Source of the DNA: Viridilinea sp964592425
GTDB lineage: Bacteria; Chloroflexota; Chloroflexia; Chloroflexales; Chloroflexaceae
Direction of reading: 5' to 3'
DNA length: 64,000 bases
NCBI GenBank assembly: GCA_964592425.1
Contig: CAZQCG010000013.1
Span: forward strand, 56,246 to 120,245
A program made the position numbers and the translations under genes. A model generated the notes under the pieces. It worked only from the letters and a program-made list of their open reading frames with translations. It had not been told where the DNA came from and did not search any database. Every line of letters starts with the position of its first letter. Position 1 is the stretch's first letter. This document shows, one piece after another, positions 8,909 through 17,665 of this stretch.

Positions 8909-11514
8909 TCGGGGCGATCATTATCTGGTGGCTGGTGGCTAGCCTGCTCGGCCTGGCTGGCCTGCCGGTGACCCGGCTGCTGTTGGGCGCGCTACCTGAC
9001 CGTGGTTATGCCTTTGCCCGCGCCCTTGGCCTGCTCCTGGTGGGCTACCTGGCCTGGCTGCTGGCCATGCTCGGCCTGCTTCCCTTCAGTGCCACGAGCC
9101 TGACCCTTGCGGCCCTGGTGTTGGCCGGCGTGGGCCTCTGGCTCAGCGGTGGCCCACGCACGGCCTGGGCGCGTACGCAGGCCGCCATCCGTACCCGCTG
9201 GCCGGCTCTGCTCTTCTCCGAGGCAATCTTCCTTGGGGCCTTGCTGGCGACGGTCTGGATGCGCGCCCATGACCCGCACCCCTGGGGCACTGAGCGGCCC
9301 ATGGATTTTGCCTTCTTCAACGCTGTCCAGCGCTCGGGCTTCTTTCCCCCGAACGACCCCTGGCTCGCTGGCTTCAGCATCAACTACTACTACTTCGGCT
9401 ATGTGCTGATGGGCGGCATGGCTTTGCTGAGCGGTCTGGAGCCCTCCTCAGCCTATAACCTCGCCCTGGCCCTGATCGTCGCCCTCACCGCTCAGGGTTG
9501 CGCTGGCATGGTCAGCAACCTGATCGAGTTGGCCGGGCGCGATAGCCCGCCCCCCGCGCGCCTGGCCCGGACGCTCGTGCCCATGCTCGGAGCCATCTTT
9601 GTGCTGCTTGCCGCCAACCAGTCGGGGGCGCTCCAGGTGCTGCTGGGTAGTGAGCGTGCCGTAGCCCTTGACGGCAGTGAGTTAGCGACGGCCCTCGGCC
9701 AGGTCGCGAGCGGTGCCCCGCAGATCAGCCTGCCTGCGCCGATTACCACTTCGTCTGATGCCTGGGGCACTTTCGACGGCTGGCCGCGCGAAGATCGGCT
9801 TGCCAGCTTCAACTGGTGGTGGCCCTCACGCTCGCTCTGGGACGAATACCGCGCCAGCGAACGTGAACGGCGCTACAACATCACTGAATTCCCCCTCTTC
9901 AGCTTTCGCCTTGGCGATATGCATCCCCATGTGATGGCCCTGCCCTTTGGCCTGCTGGCAGCGGCGACGGCCCTGGCCGCGCTGGTGCGCCCGGCACTGC
10001 CCCATGGTGGGCGCGCCGACCTGGCTCGGCTTACCCTGGCTGGCCTGCTGATCGGCAGTCTCTACGCGCTCAACAGCTGGGATCTACCGACCTACCTGCT
10101 GCTCTATGCCGCTGCCGTTGGCCTGGCAATCTTCCGCACCAGCGAGCCCCACCCCTGGCGCACGCTGGCCTACCTCCTGCTGATCGTCGTTGCGGCAGCC
10201 TACCTGCTCTTTGTTCCCTTCCACCTCACCTTTCACTCCCTCGTGGGCAGCGCCGCGCCGCTGATCGACCTGCCCCTGATCGGGCCGCTGACCAGCCTGA
10301 TCGCCCCCTACGTCGACCGCCACAGCGGCCTGCACGCCTTCCTGATCATCTTCGGGCTCTTTGCCGTGCCAATTGTCACCTTTGTCTACCTGGCCGGGAG
10401 GCCCAAAGATCACGTCGATCTGACGGCATCAGACGAACCAGTACGGATGTCCAGAGATTCGCAGAGGGTTCTGGCCTGGGAGCGCGGGCAACCTGCTCGC
10501 ATTCAGGTGCGGGCGGGCGGGACGCCCGTGCGCCCAGAGCTCTCTCCTGATCCTGGGAAAGCTGTACCAACGGATCGCGTAAGCACTTCCAGACAGGCTG
10601 GCTGGCTGCTCTGGTTACCACCGGGGTTGCTGCTCCTTGGCCTGCTGGTCGGCTTCCCGCTGCTGGCTCTGGCTGGTCTGGGCCTGCTTGCCGCCTGGCA
10701 GGCCCGCCACCTGGCCGAGCGTCCCGGCGAGAGTTTCGCCCTGCTGCTGGTTGCCCTCGGCTGCGCGATCATCTTCGGTACCGAGTTGATCTTCATCCGC
10801 GACATCTTCGGCAACCGGATGAATACGATCTTCAAATTCTACTACCAGGTCTGGTTGCTCTGGGGCCTCCTCGCCCCCTTTGCCCTCTGGTGGAGCTTGA
10901 AGCAGGCGCACGGGCGTTTGCGTCTGGTTGCCTGGGGCACCGCTCTGCTTACCGGCCTTCTGCTCCTTGGTGCCCTGGTCTACCCCTGGCTGGCCCTGGG
11001 CGAACTCGGGCGGGGTGAACTGATTGGCTTGCAAGGCAAAACCCCGCGTGAAGGAACTCTCGCCGGGGCCGCCTCCCTCGCCTGGCTACGCCAGAACGCC
11101 GCCCCCGGTAGTGTCGTGCTTGAAGCGGTCGCCCTCGACAATCCTGACGCCGTCGCCCTCGGCAGCGAGACACCCCGTTGCGGCGGCTCTTACAACGGCG
11201 AAGGCTTTGCCGGCGTTGCCGCAGCCACCGGCCTGCCGACGGTGCTCGGCTGGAAGGGCCATCAACAGCAGTGGCGCGGCGGCGACCCCGCCGCCCTCGC
11301 TGAGCTTGAGCCGCGCTGTAGCGCCGTTGATACAATCTTCCGCACCCTCGACCCCGCCACTGCACGTGATCTGCTGGCCAACTACAAGGTCACGTATGTC
11401 TACCTTGGCCAGCTCGAACGCCGACTCTACCCGCCCGAGGCCCTCGCCAAGTTCAATGCCATGGGTGAGACCGTCTTTGAGCAGGATGAGATTAGCGTCA
11501 TTCACCTGCAGTAG
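8905..11514 (+). CDS. DUF2298 (YYY motif) polytopic membrane protein
   Basis: I place the start at the ATG at 8905, which overlaps the previous stop as ATGA; an upstream GTG at 8863 would add 14 polar residues lacking this coupling. The 869-residue protein starts with a hydrophobic helix and has the same blocks as the modules of the preceding giant: GTERPMDFAFFNAV, SINYYYFGY, NITEFPLFSFRLGDMHPH, RMNTIFKF and, near the end, YVYLGQLERRLY. It therefore is a third copy of the module, coded separately. A hydrophilic insertion at about residues 515-570 is partly coded by a palindromic element. The two genes are clearly co-translated and probably act together at the membrane. Enzymatic activity has not been shown for the family to my knowledge. 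Confidence 0.8.
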   Translation: MIGAIIIWWLVASLLGLAGLPVTRLLLGALPDRGYAFARALGLLLVGYLAWLLAMLGLLPFSATSLTLAALVLAGVGLWLSGGPRTAWARTQAAIRTRWPALLFSEAIFLGALLATVWMRAHDPHPWGTERPMDFAFFNAVQRSGFFPPNDPWLAGFSINYYYFGYVLMGGMALLSGLEPSSAYNLALALIVALTAQGCAGMVSNLIELAGRDSPPPARLARTLVPMLGAIFVLLAANQSGALQVLLGSERAVALDGSELATALGQVASGAPQISLPAPITTSSDAWGTFDGWPREDRLASFNWWWPSRSLWDEYRASERERRYNITEFPLFSFRLGDMHPHVMALPFGLLAAATALAALVRPALPHGGRADLARLTLAGLLIGSLYALNSWDLPTYLLLYAAAVGLAIFRTSEPHPWRTLAYLLLIVVAAAYLLFVPFHLTFHSLVGSAAPLIDLPLIGPLTSLIAPYVDRHSGLHAFLIIFGLFAVPIVTFVYLAGRPKDHVDLTASDEPVRMSRDSQRVLAWERGQPARIQVRAGGTPVRPELSPDPGKAVPTDRVSTSRQAGWLLWLPPGLLLLGLLVGFPLLALAGLGLLAAWQARHLAERPGESFALLLVALGCAIIFGTELIFIRDIFGNRMNTIFKFYYQVWLLWGLLAPFALWWSLKQAHGRLRLVAWGTALLTGLLLLGALVYPWLALGELGRGELIGLQGKTPREGTLAGAASLAWLRQNAAPGSVVLEAVALDNPDAVALGSETPRCGGSYNGEGFAGVAAATGLPTVLGWKGHQQQWRGGDPAALAELEPRCSAVDTIFRTLDPATARDLLANYKVTYVYLGQLERRLYPPEALAKFNAMGETVFEQDEISVIHLQ
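10475..10539 (+). repeat. Palindromic repeat inserted in frame in the DUF2298 gene
   Basis: The left arm CTGGGAGCGCGGGCAACC (from 10476) and the reverse complement of the right arm (ending near 10538) match at 14 of 18 positions, with a G/C-rich loop between. This is the form of a REP-like intergenic element, yet it lies inside the open frame and encodes a stretch with ERGQPAR in a cytoplasmic or extracellular loop. Confidence 0.55.
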
Positions 11515-11572
11515 CCGCTCTGCAAGCCGTAGTAGCCCGCCTTTAACTACACAGTCAAGCTCGTAACGCGTA

Positions 11573-11581
11573 TGCTATAAT
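11573..11581 (+). promoter_or_regulatory. Extended -10 promoter for the CBM48/guaA genes
   Basis: TGC followed by TATAAT (11576-11581) forms an extended -10 element in the 121-base gap before the CBM48 gene; no convincing -35 is seen. It would drive the CBM48 gene and guaA, which are only three bases apart. Confidence 0.45.
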
Positions 11582-11635
11582 TCCGTCGGTGGTGTCGACA
11601 ATGGAGTTGATGCCCCACGCCAAAGGAGCAACGCG

Positions 11636-12028
11636 ATGATCACCAAACGAACCGGCCGTAACGGCAAGGTGCGGGTCAGTTTCGCCATGCCTGCCGCGAT
11701 CTGGGCCGATACCATCCACGTTGTCGGTGATTTTAACCGCTGGGACGAGCGGGCAACCCCTATGCGGCAGACGGAGACAGGCTGGTTGGTGACGGTTGAG
11801 CTCGATCCGGGTCAAGCCTACCAGTATCGCTACCTGCTCAACGGCAGCGACTGGCACAATGACTGGAATGCCGATCGTTATGAGCCAAATGCCTTTGGCG
11901 GTGATAATTCCGTCGTTGTGACCCCTTTGTTTGACGATGAACAGAGTGAGTTGCCGAATGAAAATAATGAGCTTGAGCGCGTAGTGAATTTCAGCGGATC
12001 ACGGGTGCGTATGGTTTCGACAGGTTAG
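11636..12028 (+). CDS. Stand-alone CBM48 / isoamylase-N-terminal-like glycogen-binding protein
   Basis: This 130-residue protein consists of a single beta-sandwich domain of the AMPK-beta/CBM48 type. Seen are VSFAMPA, the sugar-binding block VVGDFNRWDERATPM, and YQYRYLLNGSDWHNDWNAD followed by NSVV; Trp and Lys/Arg positions match the alpha-glucan-binding surface of the family. There is no catalytic domain and no signal peptide, so it is cytoplasmic. AAGGAG lies about 10 bases before the ATG. guaA follows after three bases, but a functional link to GMP synthesis is not obvious. The last 25 residues are charged and probably disordered. It may bind glycogen or sense glucans; partner unknown. 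Confidence 0.75.
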   Translation: MITKRTGRNGKVRVSFAMPAAIWADTIHVVGDFNRWDERATPMRQTETGWLVTVELDPGQAYQYRYLLNGSDWHNDWNADRYEPNAFGGDNSVVVTPLFDDEQSELPNENNELERVVNFSGSRVRMVSTG

Positions 12029-12031
12029 GCT

Positions 12032-13576
12032 ATGTCTATTCAGAGCGTTCCGGTTCTCGATTTTGGCTCACAAACCGCCCAGTTAATCGTGCGTCGTCTG
12101 CGCGAACTGGGCGTCTATAGTGAATTGTTGCCCCATAGCGCCTCCGAAGCGCAGGTGCGTGCGCTCAACCCCCTCGGTCTCATCCTCTCCGGTGGGCCTG
12201 CCAGCGTCTATGAAGCAGAGGCCCCGGCCATGCCGGCCTGGTTGCCTACCGCCGACCTGCCGGTGTTGGGTATCTGTTACGGCATGCAGTTGATCAGCCT
12301 CGCCCTGGGTGGGGTGGTGCTGCGTCCTGAGCAGCGTGAGTATGGTCCCGCCGAGATTGAACTGTGTGAGCCACACCCCCTCTTCATCGACACCCCGCGC
12401 AGCCAGCAGGTCTGGATGAGCCATGGCGATCGCATCGAGGGCCTGCCGCCCGGCTTCCACCCGATCGCTGCCAACCCTGCCACTCCCTTCGCTGCCATGG
12501 CCGATGATACGCGCCGTTGGTATGGTGTGCAGTTCCACCCCGAGGTGTTGCATACAAGCTATGGGCGAGCCATCCTGGCTAACTTCCTCTTCCAGATCTG
12601 CCATGCCTCCGCCACATGGCGTCCCGCCGAATTTGTCGCCGAAGCTGTCGAGCGGGTACGTGAACGGGTTGGCCCGCAAGGACGGGTGATCTGCGCCCTC
12701 TCCGGCGGCGTCGACAGTGCGGTTGCCGCGCTGATCATCCATCGCGCCATCGGTGAACGGCTCAGCTGTGTCTTCGTCGATAATGGCCTGCTGCGCCTGG
12801 GTGAGGCCGAGCAAGTCGTCGCTACTTTCCGCGAGCATTTCCATATCCCCCTCGTGGCGATTGATGCCCGTGAAGAGTTCCTGGCGGCCCTTGAAGGCGT
12901 TGCTGACCCTGAGCGGAAGCGCAAAATTATTGGCGAAAAGTTCGTGCGCAACTTCGAGCGGGCCGCCCGCAGTCTCGATAACGCTCGTTTCCTTGCTCAG
13001 GGCACCCTCTACCCCGATGTGATTGAGTCGAGCGCCCCCGACCGTAAACAGGGTGTGACGATCAAAACCCACCATAACGTCGGCGGCCTGCCCGCCGATA
13101 TGCAGATGGAGTTGGTCGAGCCGCTGCGCTATATGTTCAAAGATGAGGTGCGCGCCGCTGGCCTCGAATTGGGCTTGCCCGAGGAGTGGGTCTGGCGCCA
13201 TCCTTTCCCCGGCCCTGGTCTCGCTGTGCGCCTGATTGGCCCGGTCGTCCATGAGCGCCTCGAGACCCTGCGCCGCGCCGATGCGATCTTTATGCATGAG
13301 CTGCGCGCCGCCGGGCTCTATCGGGAGACCCAGCAGGCCTTCGCCGTGTTGCTGCCTGTGCAAAGCGTCGGCGTTATGGGTGATGGGCGTACCTATGCCG
13401 ATACGATTGCCCTGCGGGCCGTCACCACCGAGGATTATATGACTGCCGACTGGGCGCGTCTGCCCTACGATCTGCTGGCCAGAGTCAGCGCCCGGATCGT
13501 CAACGAGGTGCCTGGGATCAACCGTGTTGTCTACGACCTCTCCTCGAAGCCTCCGGCAACGATTGAGTGGGAGTAG
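12032..13576 (+). CDS. guaA: GMP synthase (glutamine-hydrolysing)
   Basis: It converts XMP to GMP using glutamine and ATP, the last step of guanine nucleotide synthesis. The 514-residue length is normal. The N-terminal class I amidotransferase shows the nucleophile in GICYGMQ (Cys82) and the partner His169/Glu171 in GVQFHPEV. The ATP-pyrophosphatase domain has the P-loop SGGVDS (224-229), and the C-terminal dimerisation/XMP-binding domain contains HPFPGPGL, TIKTHHNVGGLP and the terminal KPPATIEWE. All key residues are present. It lies three bases after the CBM48 gene and 18 before mevalonate kinase, so the three may share a transcript. Confidence 0.97.
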   Translation: MSIQSVPVLDFGSQTAQLIVRRLRELGVYSELLPHSASEAQVRALNPLGLILSGGPASVYEAEAPAMPAWLPTADLPVLGICYGMQLISLALGGVVLRPEQREYGPAEIELCEPHPLFIDTPRSQQVWMSHGDRIEGLPPGFHPIAANPATPFAAMADDTRRWYGVQFHPEVLHTSYGRAILANFLFQICHASATWRPAEFVAEAVERVRERVGPQGRVICALSGGVDSAVAALIIHRAIGERLSCVFVDNGLLRLGEAEQVVATFREHFHIPLVAIDAREEFLAALEGVADPERKRKIIGEKFVRNFERAARSLDNARFLAQGTLYPDVIESSAPDRKQGVTIKTHHNVGGLPADMQMELVEPLRYMFKDEVRAAGLELGLPEEWVWRHPFPGPGLAVRLIGPVVHERLETLRRADAIFMHELRAAGLYRETQQAFAVLLPVQSVGVMGDGRTYADTIALRAVTTEDYMTADWARLPYDLLARVSARIVNEVPGINRVVYDLSSKPPATIEWE

Positions 13577-13594
13577 CGCCACTGGATATTCGTA

Positions 13595-14572
13595 GTGATG
13601 CCCCACGCCTCCGCCCCTGCCAAACTCATCCTCTGCGGTGAACACGCTGTTGTCTATGGCCGCCCGGCAATTGCCGTGCCCCTGTCCGCCGTGCGCGCCT
13701 CCGCCGAAGTTTGTCCCGGCACAGCGGGAAGTGGCCTACATCTGCTTGCTCCCGACCTTGGGGCCGCCTGGATCGCCGCCGATGTGCCCGACAACCCGCT
13801 CAGTGAGCTGGCCCGCACTGCCCTGGCTCGTTTTGGCCATGCCAACCTCGATCTAAGCGTGACCCTTCGTTCGGCTATCCCCATCGCCAGCGGTATGGGC
13901 AGCGGGGCCGCCATCGCCACTGCCCTTGTGCGCGCCCTGGCCGCAGCTGTGGGGGCTACCCCTGACCCCGCCGAGATCTCGATGATGGTCTATGCCAGTG
14001 AGCAGCGTTTTCATGGCACGCCAAGTGGCATCGACAATACCGTCGTCGCCTTCGAGCAGGCGATCTGGTTTGTCCGCTCACGCCTAGCCCAGACCGACGC
14101 TCCCCCACTTGCCCCACTCATCGAGCCAATCAGTGTCGGAACTCCCCTCACCCTGGTGATCGGCGATACCGGCGTGCGTAGTGCCACCCGCCTGCCCGTC
14201 GCTGCCGTGCGGGCCGCATGGGAGGCCGACTTACCCACCTACGAAGGCTATTTTGACGCTATCGGCACCCTCGTCACCCAGGCCCGCAGTGCCCTGACCA
14301 CCGGCGATGCTCCCACCCTTGGACACCTGCTCGACACCAACCAGGCCCTTCTTGAGCAGTTGGGTGTCTCCTCGCCCGAACTCGAGCGCCTGATCCAGGT
14401 TGCCCGCCAGGCCGGTGCCCTGGGGGCCAAACTCTCAGGCGCAGGCTGGGGTGGCGTCATGCTGGCCCTCACCACCCCCAGCAGCGCCCCCACCATCGCT
14501 GCCGCCCTCACCAATGCCGGTGCCACCCATGTCTTCATCACCGAGCTTAACGAGTCTATAATTAGTCCGTAA
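13595..14572 (+). CDS. mvk: Mevalonate kinase (GHMP kinase family)
   Basis: It phosphorylates mevalonate to 5-phosphomevalonate in the mevalonate route to isoprenoids. The 325-residue protein shows the three GHMP motifs: APAKLILCGEHAVVYGRPAIA at the N-terminus, PIASGMGSGAAIATAL (ATP-binding glycine loop) and KLSGAGWGGVMLAL near the C-terminus. GTPSGIDN in the middle supplies the catalytic Asp region. Start is either GTG 13595 or the adjacent ATG 13598. Other pathway genes are not in the window. In a locus of undecaprenyl-linked sugar assembly the isoprenoid link is notable, but the gene probably serves general metabolism. A related GHMP kinase cannot be fully excluded, but the CGEHAVVYG block favours mevalonate kinase. 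Confidence 0.88.
   Translation: MMPHASAPAKLILCGEHAVVYGRPAIAVPLSAVRASAEVCPGTAGSGLHLLAPDLGAAWIAADVPDNPLSELARTALARFGHANLDLSVTLRSAIPIASGMGSGAAIATALVRALAAAVGATPDPAEISMMVYASEQRFHGTPSGIDNTVVAFEQAIWFVRSRLAQTDAPPLAPLIEPISVGTPLTLVIGDTGVRSATRLPVAAVRAAWEADLPTYEGYFDAIGTLVTQARSALTTGDAPTLGHLLDTNQALLEQLGVSSPELERLIQVARQAGALGAKLSGAGWGGVMLALTTPSSAPTIAAALTNAGATHVFITELNESIISP
14557..14562 (+). promoter_or_regulatory. Possible -10 element for mnmA inside the end of mvk
   Basis: A perfect TATAAT overlaps the last codons of mvk, about 113 bases before the mnmA start. No good -35 is seen. The 100-base gap that follows holds no other signal I can name. Confidence 0.3.
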
Positions 14573-14674
14573 ACGAAGTGAATTCCTCTTTATTAGCGTA
14601 GCGGATCTAACGTAGTGGCTGGCGACAAGGATGCGGGATGCGCATCCCACCTCCACAGCTTCACACCTGAACCT

Positions 14675-15778
14675 ATGGCAAAGATCATGGTTGCAATGAG
14701 CGGCGGGGTCGACAGCTCTCTGGCTGCCGCGCTGCTGCATGAAGCGGGCCACCACGTCGTCGGTGTAACCATGCACCTCTGGGAGGGTGACGACGACGAG
14801 CTGGCCGAGAGTCTCTGCTGCTCGCAGGAGATGGCCGAGAGTGCCCGCCGTGTCTGTGCGCAGCTTGGTCTGCCCTACTATGTCTTCAACTATCAGCGCG
14901 AATTTCGCCGCTATGTGATCGATACCTTTGTGCGTGCCTATGCCCAGGGTGAGACCCCCAACCCCTGCCTGGCCTGCAACCGCGAGTTGAAGTTCCGCGC
15001 CCTGCTTGCTCGGGCCCAGGCCCTCGGCTTTGACGCTATTGCCACTGGCCACTATGCCCAGATCCGCGCTCTGCCAACCCCTGACGGTACCCATAGCTAC
15101 GAACTCTGGCGTGCGGTCGATCGCGACAAAGACCAGTCTTACATGCTGCATATGCTGGGCCAGGCCGACCTGGCGCGTATCTACTTCCCCATCGGGGGCT
15201 TGCATAAGGCCGAGGTGCGCGCCATGGCGGCCGCCCGTACACTCGCCAGCGCCGACCGCCCCGAGAGCCAGGATATCTGCTTTGTGCCCGGCGGCAATTA
15301 TCGCAACCTGCTGCGTGAACAGGCCCCTGAAAGCCTGAGCCCTGGCCCGATTGTCGATCTCGAGGGCAACATCCTTGGCCAGCACGCGGGCCTGCCGCTC
15401 TACACGGTCGGTCAGCGGCGCGGTCTGGGCCTCGGTGGTGGCCAGCTCCGTTATGTTATCGCTCTTGATGCGCAGCACAATACGCTCGTCGTTGGCCCGT
15501 CCGAGGCCGTGCTGGCGCACCAACTCACCGTCGCCGAGGCCGTCTTTGTCGATGGCAAACCGCCTCAGGCAGCTCTCCGCTGCCTGGTTCAACTGCGTGC
15601 CCACGCCGCACCCGCTGTCGCCGAGCTCAGCCCCGGCGAGGGTGGACAGTGGCGCGTGCGCTTTGACCAGCCCCAGCGGGCCATTACCCCCGGCCAGGCC
15701 GCCGTCTTCTACAACGGTGAACGTGTGCTCGGCGGTGGGCGTATTGTGCGCCCGTCCCTACCAGCGGCAAGCCAATGA
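14675..15778 (+). CDS. mnmA: tRNA-specific 2-thiouridylase MnmA
   Basis: It thiolates U34 of tRNAs for Lys, Glu and Gln, using sulfur relayed from a cysteine desulfurase. I start at ATG 14675 because the family begins with a short strand followed by the P-loop: here MAKIMVAMSGGVDSS; an upstream start at 14615 would add 20 unrelated residues. The 367-residue protein has SGGVDS (9-14), the first catalytic cysteine in NPCLACN (Cys98/Cys101 region) and the second in SQDICFVPGGNY (Cys203), followed by the beta-barrel domains with VGQRRGLG. Length and motifs are complete. A small membrane protein gene overlaps its stop codon (ATGA). Confidence 0.96.
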   Translation: MAKIMVAMSGGVDSSLAAALLHEAGHHVVGVTMHLWEGDDDELAESLCCSQEMAESARRVCAQLGLPYYVFNYQREFRRYVIDTFVRAYAQGETPNPCLACNRELKFRALLARAQALGFDAIATGHYAQIRALPTPDGTHSYELWRAVDRDKDQSYMLHMLGQADLARIYFPIGGLHKAEVRAMAAARTLASADRPESQDICFVPGGNYRNLLREQAPESLSPGPIVDLEGNILGQHAGLPLYTVGQRRGLGLGGGQLRYVIALDAQHNTLVVGPSEAVLAHQLTVAEAVFVDGKPPQAALRCLVQLRAHAAPAVAELSPGEGGQWRVRFDQPQRAITPGQAAVFYNGERVLGGGRIVRPSLPAASQ

Positions 15779-16032
15779 ACGAACTGGCCCCTACCACCGT
15801 CCTCATCCTCCTGCTGGCCACTGCCTGCGCCTCTCTGGCCCATGTGCTGCTTGGCCGGCGCTGGCGCCAGTTGCCGATCTTCTGGCTGACCGCCTGCGTC
15901 GGCTGCCTGCTCGCCTACGGCCTTGGCCTGCGCCTGCCACTCGAGTTGCCCGTTCCGGCAGGCGTACCCGTGCTTGAGGCCGTCCTGCTCGCCTGGCTCC
16001 TCCTGATTGTTGTTTCACGCCTGCGTGTATGA
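15775..16032 (+). CDS. Small three-helix membrane protein, unknown function
   Basis: This 85-residue, Leu-rich protein has three predicted membrane segments (about 6-24, 33-50 and 62-82) joined by short loops with GRRWRQ in the first. It starts in an ATGA overlap with mnmA, so the two are translationally coupled. I recognise no family; it looks like a generic small membrane protein of the kind common in Chloroflexi. The coding evidence is the overlap and the clean hydrophobic pattern. The promoter of the next gene lies within its final codons. Confidence 0.6.
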   Translation: MNELAPTTVLILLLATACASLAHVLLGRRWRQLPIFWLTACVGCLLAYGLGLRLPLELPVPAGVPVLEAVLLAWLLLIVVSRLRV

Positions 16033-16038
16033 TATAAT
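16010..16038 (+). promoter_or_regulatory. Predicted promoter for the downstream membrane-protein genes
   Basis: TTGTTT (16010-16015) and TATAAT (16033-16038) are separated by 17 bases. TGA immediately before the -10 makes it an extended -10 element. It lies about 90 bases before the GTG start at 16129 and is the best-formed promoter in the window. Confidence 0.6.
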
Positions 16039-16128
16039 CGGCAACATCACTATGCCTAAAGATCGCATCAGGATGCAGCGGAGCTTGCCAGGGTGCTGGC
16101 TGCGCCACCCAGAGCGGAGGGCCTTATC

Positions 16129-16590
16129 GTGTGGAAGTGGATAGGGATTGGCCTTGGGACGATCACGCTTCTGTTGATCGCCTTTATCGTCGGTATGGCC
16201 CTGGCTCCCGATCCGGTTCGTGTGGCAACCCGCGATATCTTTATTATTATCCTCGCCGTCTTTCAGCTTGTCACCGTTGTCCTATTGACCGTAGTGCTGC
16301 TGGTGTTGATCTATGCCCTCAACAAGATCGATAAACTGGCTCGCCTCAACCTGATGCCCAAGTTCGATGAGGCTATGCTCAAGATCAACGATGTGCTCGA
16401 AAATACCCGCACCATCGCTGATAACGCCCGCACATCGGTCTCAACCGTCTCTGGTTCCACCTCCTTCGTCAGCGAGCGGGTCGTCTCGCCGATCATTCGC
16501 CTGACCAGCCTGGCGACCGGCGTGCGCGCCGCCGCTACCACCCTCGCCCGGCGCGATCTGCAAAATGAGGCTGATCAGCAGCAACCCTGA
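16129..16590 (+). CDS. Membrane protein with two helices and a coiled-coil tail (DUF948-like), function unknown
   Basis: I start at GTG 16129 because GGAGG (16116-16120) stands eight bases upstream and the product then begins at the first membrane helix. The 153-residue protein has two membrane segments (about 4-24 and 34-62), followed by a helical region (about 63-110) with heptad-like hydrophobics and a Ser/Thr/Val-rich amphipathic tail ending in charged residues. This layout resembles DUF948-type envelope proteins, but the similarity is only general. The neighbouring DUF1385 gene follows 19 bases later and is probably in the same transcript. Confidence 0.6.
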   Translation: MWKWIGIGLGTITLLLIAFIVGMALAPDPVRVATRDIFIIILAVFQLVTVVLLTVVLLVLIYALNKIDKLARLNLMPKFDEAMLKINDVLENTRTIADNARTSVSTVSGSTSFVSERVVSPIIRLTSLATGVRAAATTLARRDLQNEADQQQP

Positions 16591-16609
16591 GCTATACGAG
16601 CCGGCAGCC

Positions 16610-17560
16610 ATGCAAGAACAACCACATTTCTCATACGGTGGCCAGGCCGTGCTCGAAGGGGTCATGATGCGCGGGCAGCGCCAGGCCAGTGTGGCCGTGC
16701 GCCGCCCCGATGGCACGATCGCCCTTAAACACCTGGCTGTGCCTGTGCGCTCAGGCGCAGCCTGGGCCAGGCTGCCGATCATACGGGGCTTCTACAGTCT
16801 GAGTGAGGCTTTCAGCATTGGCAGGCAGGCGCTCGATTTCTCCGCCAGCGTGGCTGTTGCCGAAGAAGAGGCCGATCTGCCGCTGCCGCTGCGCCTGCTG
16901 ATCTTTGGCCTCACCATTGGCGCGGTGATCGCCATTTTTGTCGTCTTGCCCTCCACTGTCGCCAATCTGATCTTCATCCACTTCGGTCTGCCGGTGCTGG
17001 CCCGTGAAGCGATCGAAGGTCTGATCAACCTGGCCCTCGTGATCGCCTATCTCTACGCGATCAGCCACCTGCGTGACATTCAGCGTGTCTTTGGCTTCCA
17101 CGGCGCCGAGCATAAGGTGATCAACGCTTATGAGGCCGGGGCCTCGCTCACTGTCGAGGCCGTGCGGCCTTTCACCCGCATCCACCCCCGTTGCGGCACC
17201 AGTTTCCTCGTGATGACTGCCCTGATTGGCTTCCTGATCTTTCTCTCGGTCGCCGGGCTGCCCCTCTGGCAGCGTATCGGCGCACGGGTTGTCTTCATTC
17301 CCCTGGTCGCGGCGGTCGCCTTCGAGGGTATGCGCCTCGCCGCTGCTCACTACCACCGTCCATGGGTGCGTGCGTTGCTCGCCCCGGCCCTGGCTACCCA
17401 GTACCTTACGACCCGTGAGCCCGACGATCTGATGCTGGCTACCGCTATTGCCGCCCTCGTCCCTGTACTCGAGGCCGACGGTGCGGCCCACAACGCGCCG
17501 ACGCCAGCCGCCTCGTCCTATGTCGTCTCGGCGCAGGTCGCCGGGCCGGGCAACCCCTGA
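16610..17560 (+). CDS. DUF1385 family metal-binding-like membrane protein
   Basis: The product (316 residues from ATG 16610) has the two hallmark blocks of DUF1385: YGGQAVLEGVMMRG near the N-terminus, and FHGAEHKVINAYEAG with HPRCGTSFLVMTAL in the middle. Four membrane segments flank these blocks. The His/Glu/Cys residues suggest metal binding. A start at 16565 would overlap the previous gene and add 15 residues without helping the match. The family is widespread in Gram-positive bacteria, Thermotogae and Chloroflexi, often annotated YqhQ; its biochemical role is not established. The last 50 residues are Ala-rich and not conserved-looking. Confidence 0.85.
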   Translation: MQEQPHFSYGGQAVLEGVMMRGQRQASVAVRRPDGTIALKHLAVPVRSGAAWARLPIIRGFYSLSEAFSIGRQALDFSASVAVAEEEADLPLPLRLLIFGLTIGAVIAIFVVLPSTVANLIFIHFGLPVLAREAIEGLINLALVIAYLYAISHLRDIQRVFGFHGAEHKVINAYEAGASLTVEAVRPFTRIHPRCGTSFLVMTALIGFLIFLSVAGLPLWQRIGARVVFIPLVAAVAFEGMRLAAAHYHRPWVRALLAPALATQYLTTREPDDLMLATAIAALVPVLEADGAAHNAPTPAASSYVVSAQVAGPGNP

Positions 17561-17665
17561 ACCCAACTCCTGTTGAGCACGTCGCATACACGCCTGGGCC
17601 AAAACGCAGCGTAACACGGTGCGCCCTGCTCATCACTCATCACTGGTATGACCCGCCGCCGAGCA

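Noticed and set aside
12083..13645. 520-codon reverse-strand open frame opposite guaA
   Set aside because: The forward strand carries a complete GMP synthase with all motifs; the reverse frame shows no known motif and is explained by codon bias.
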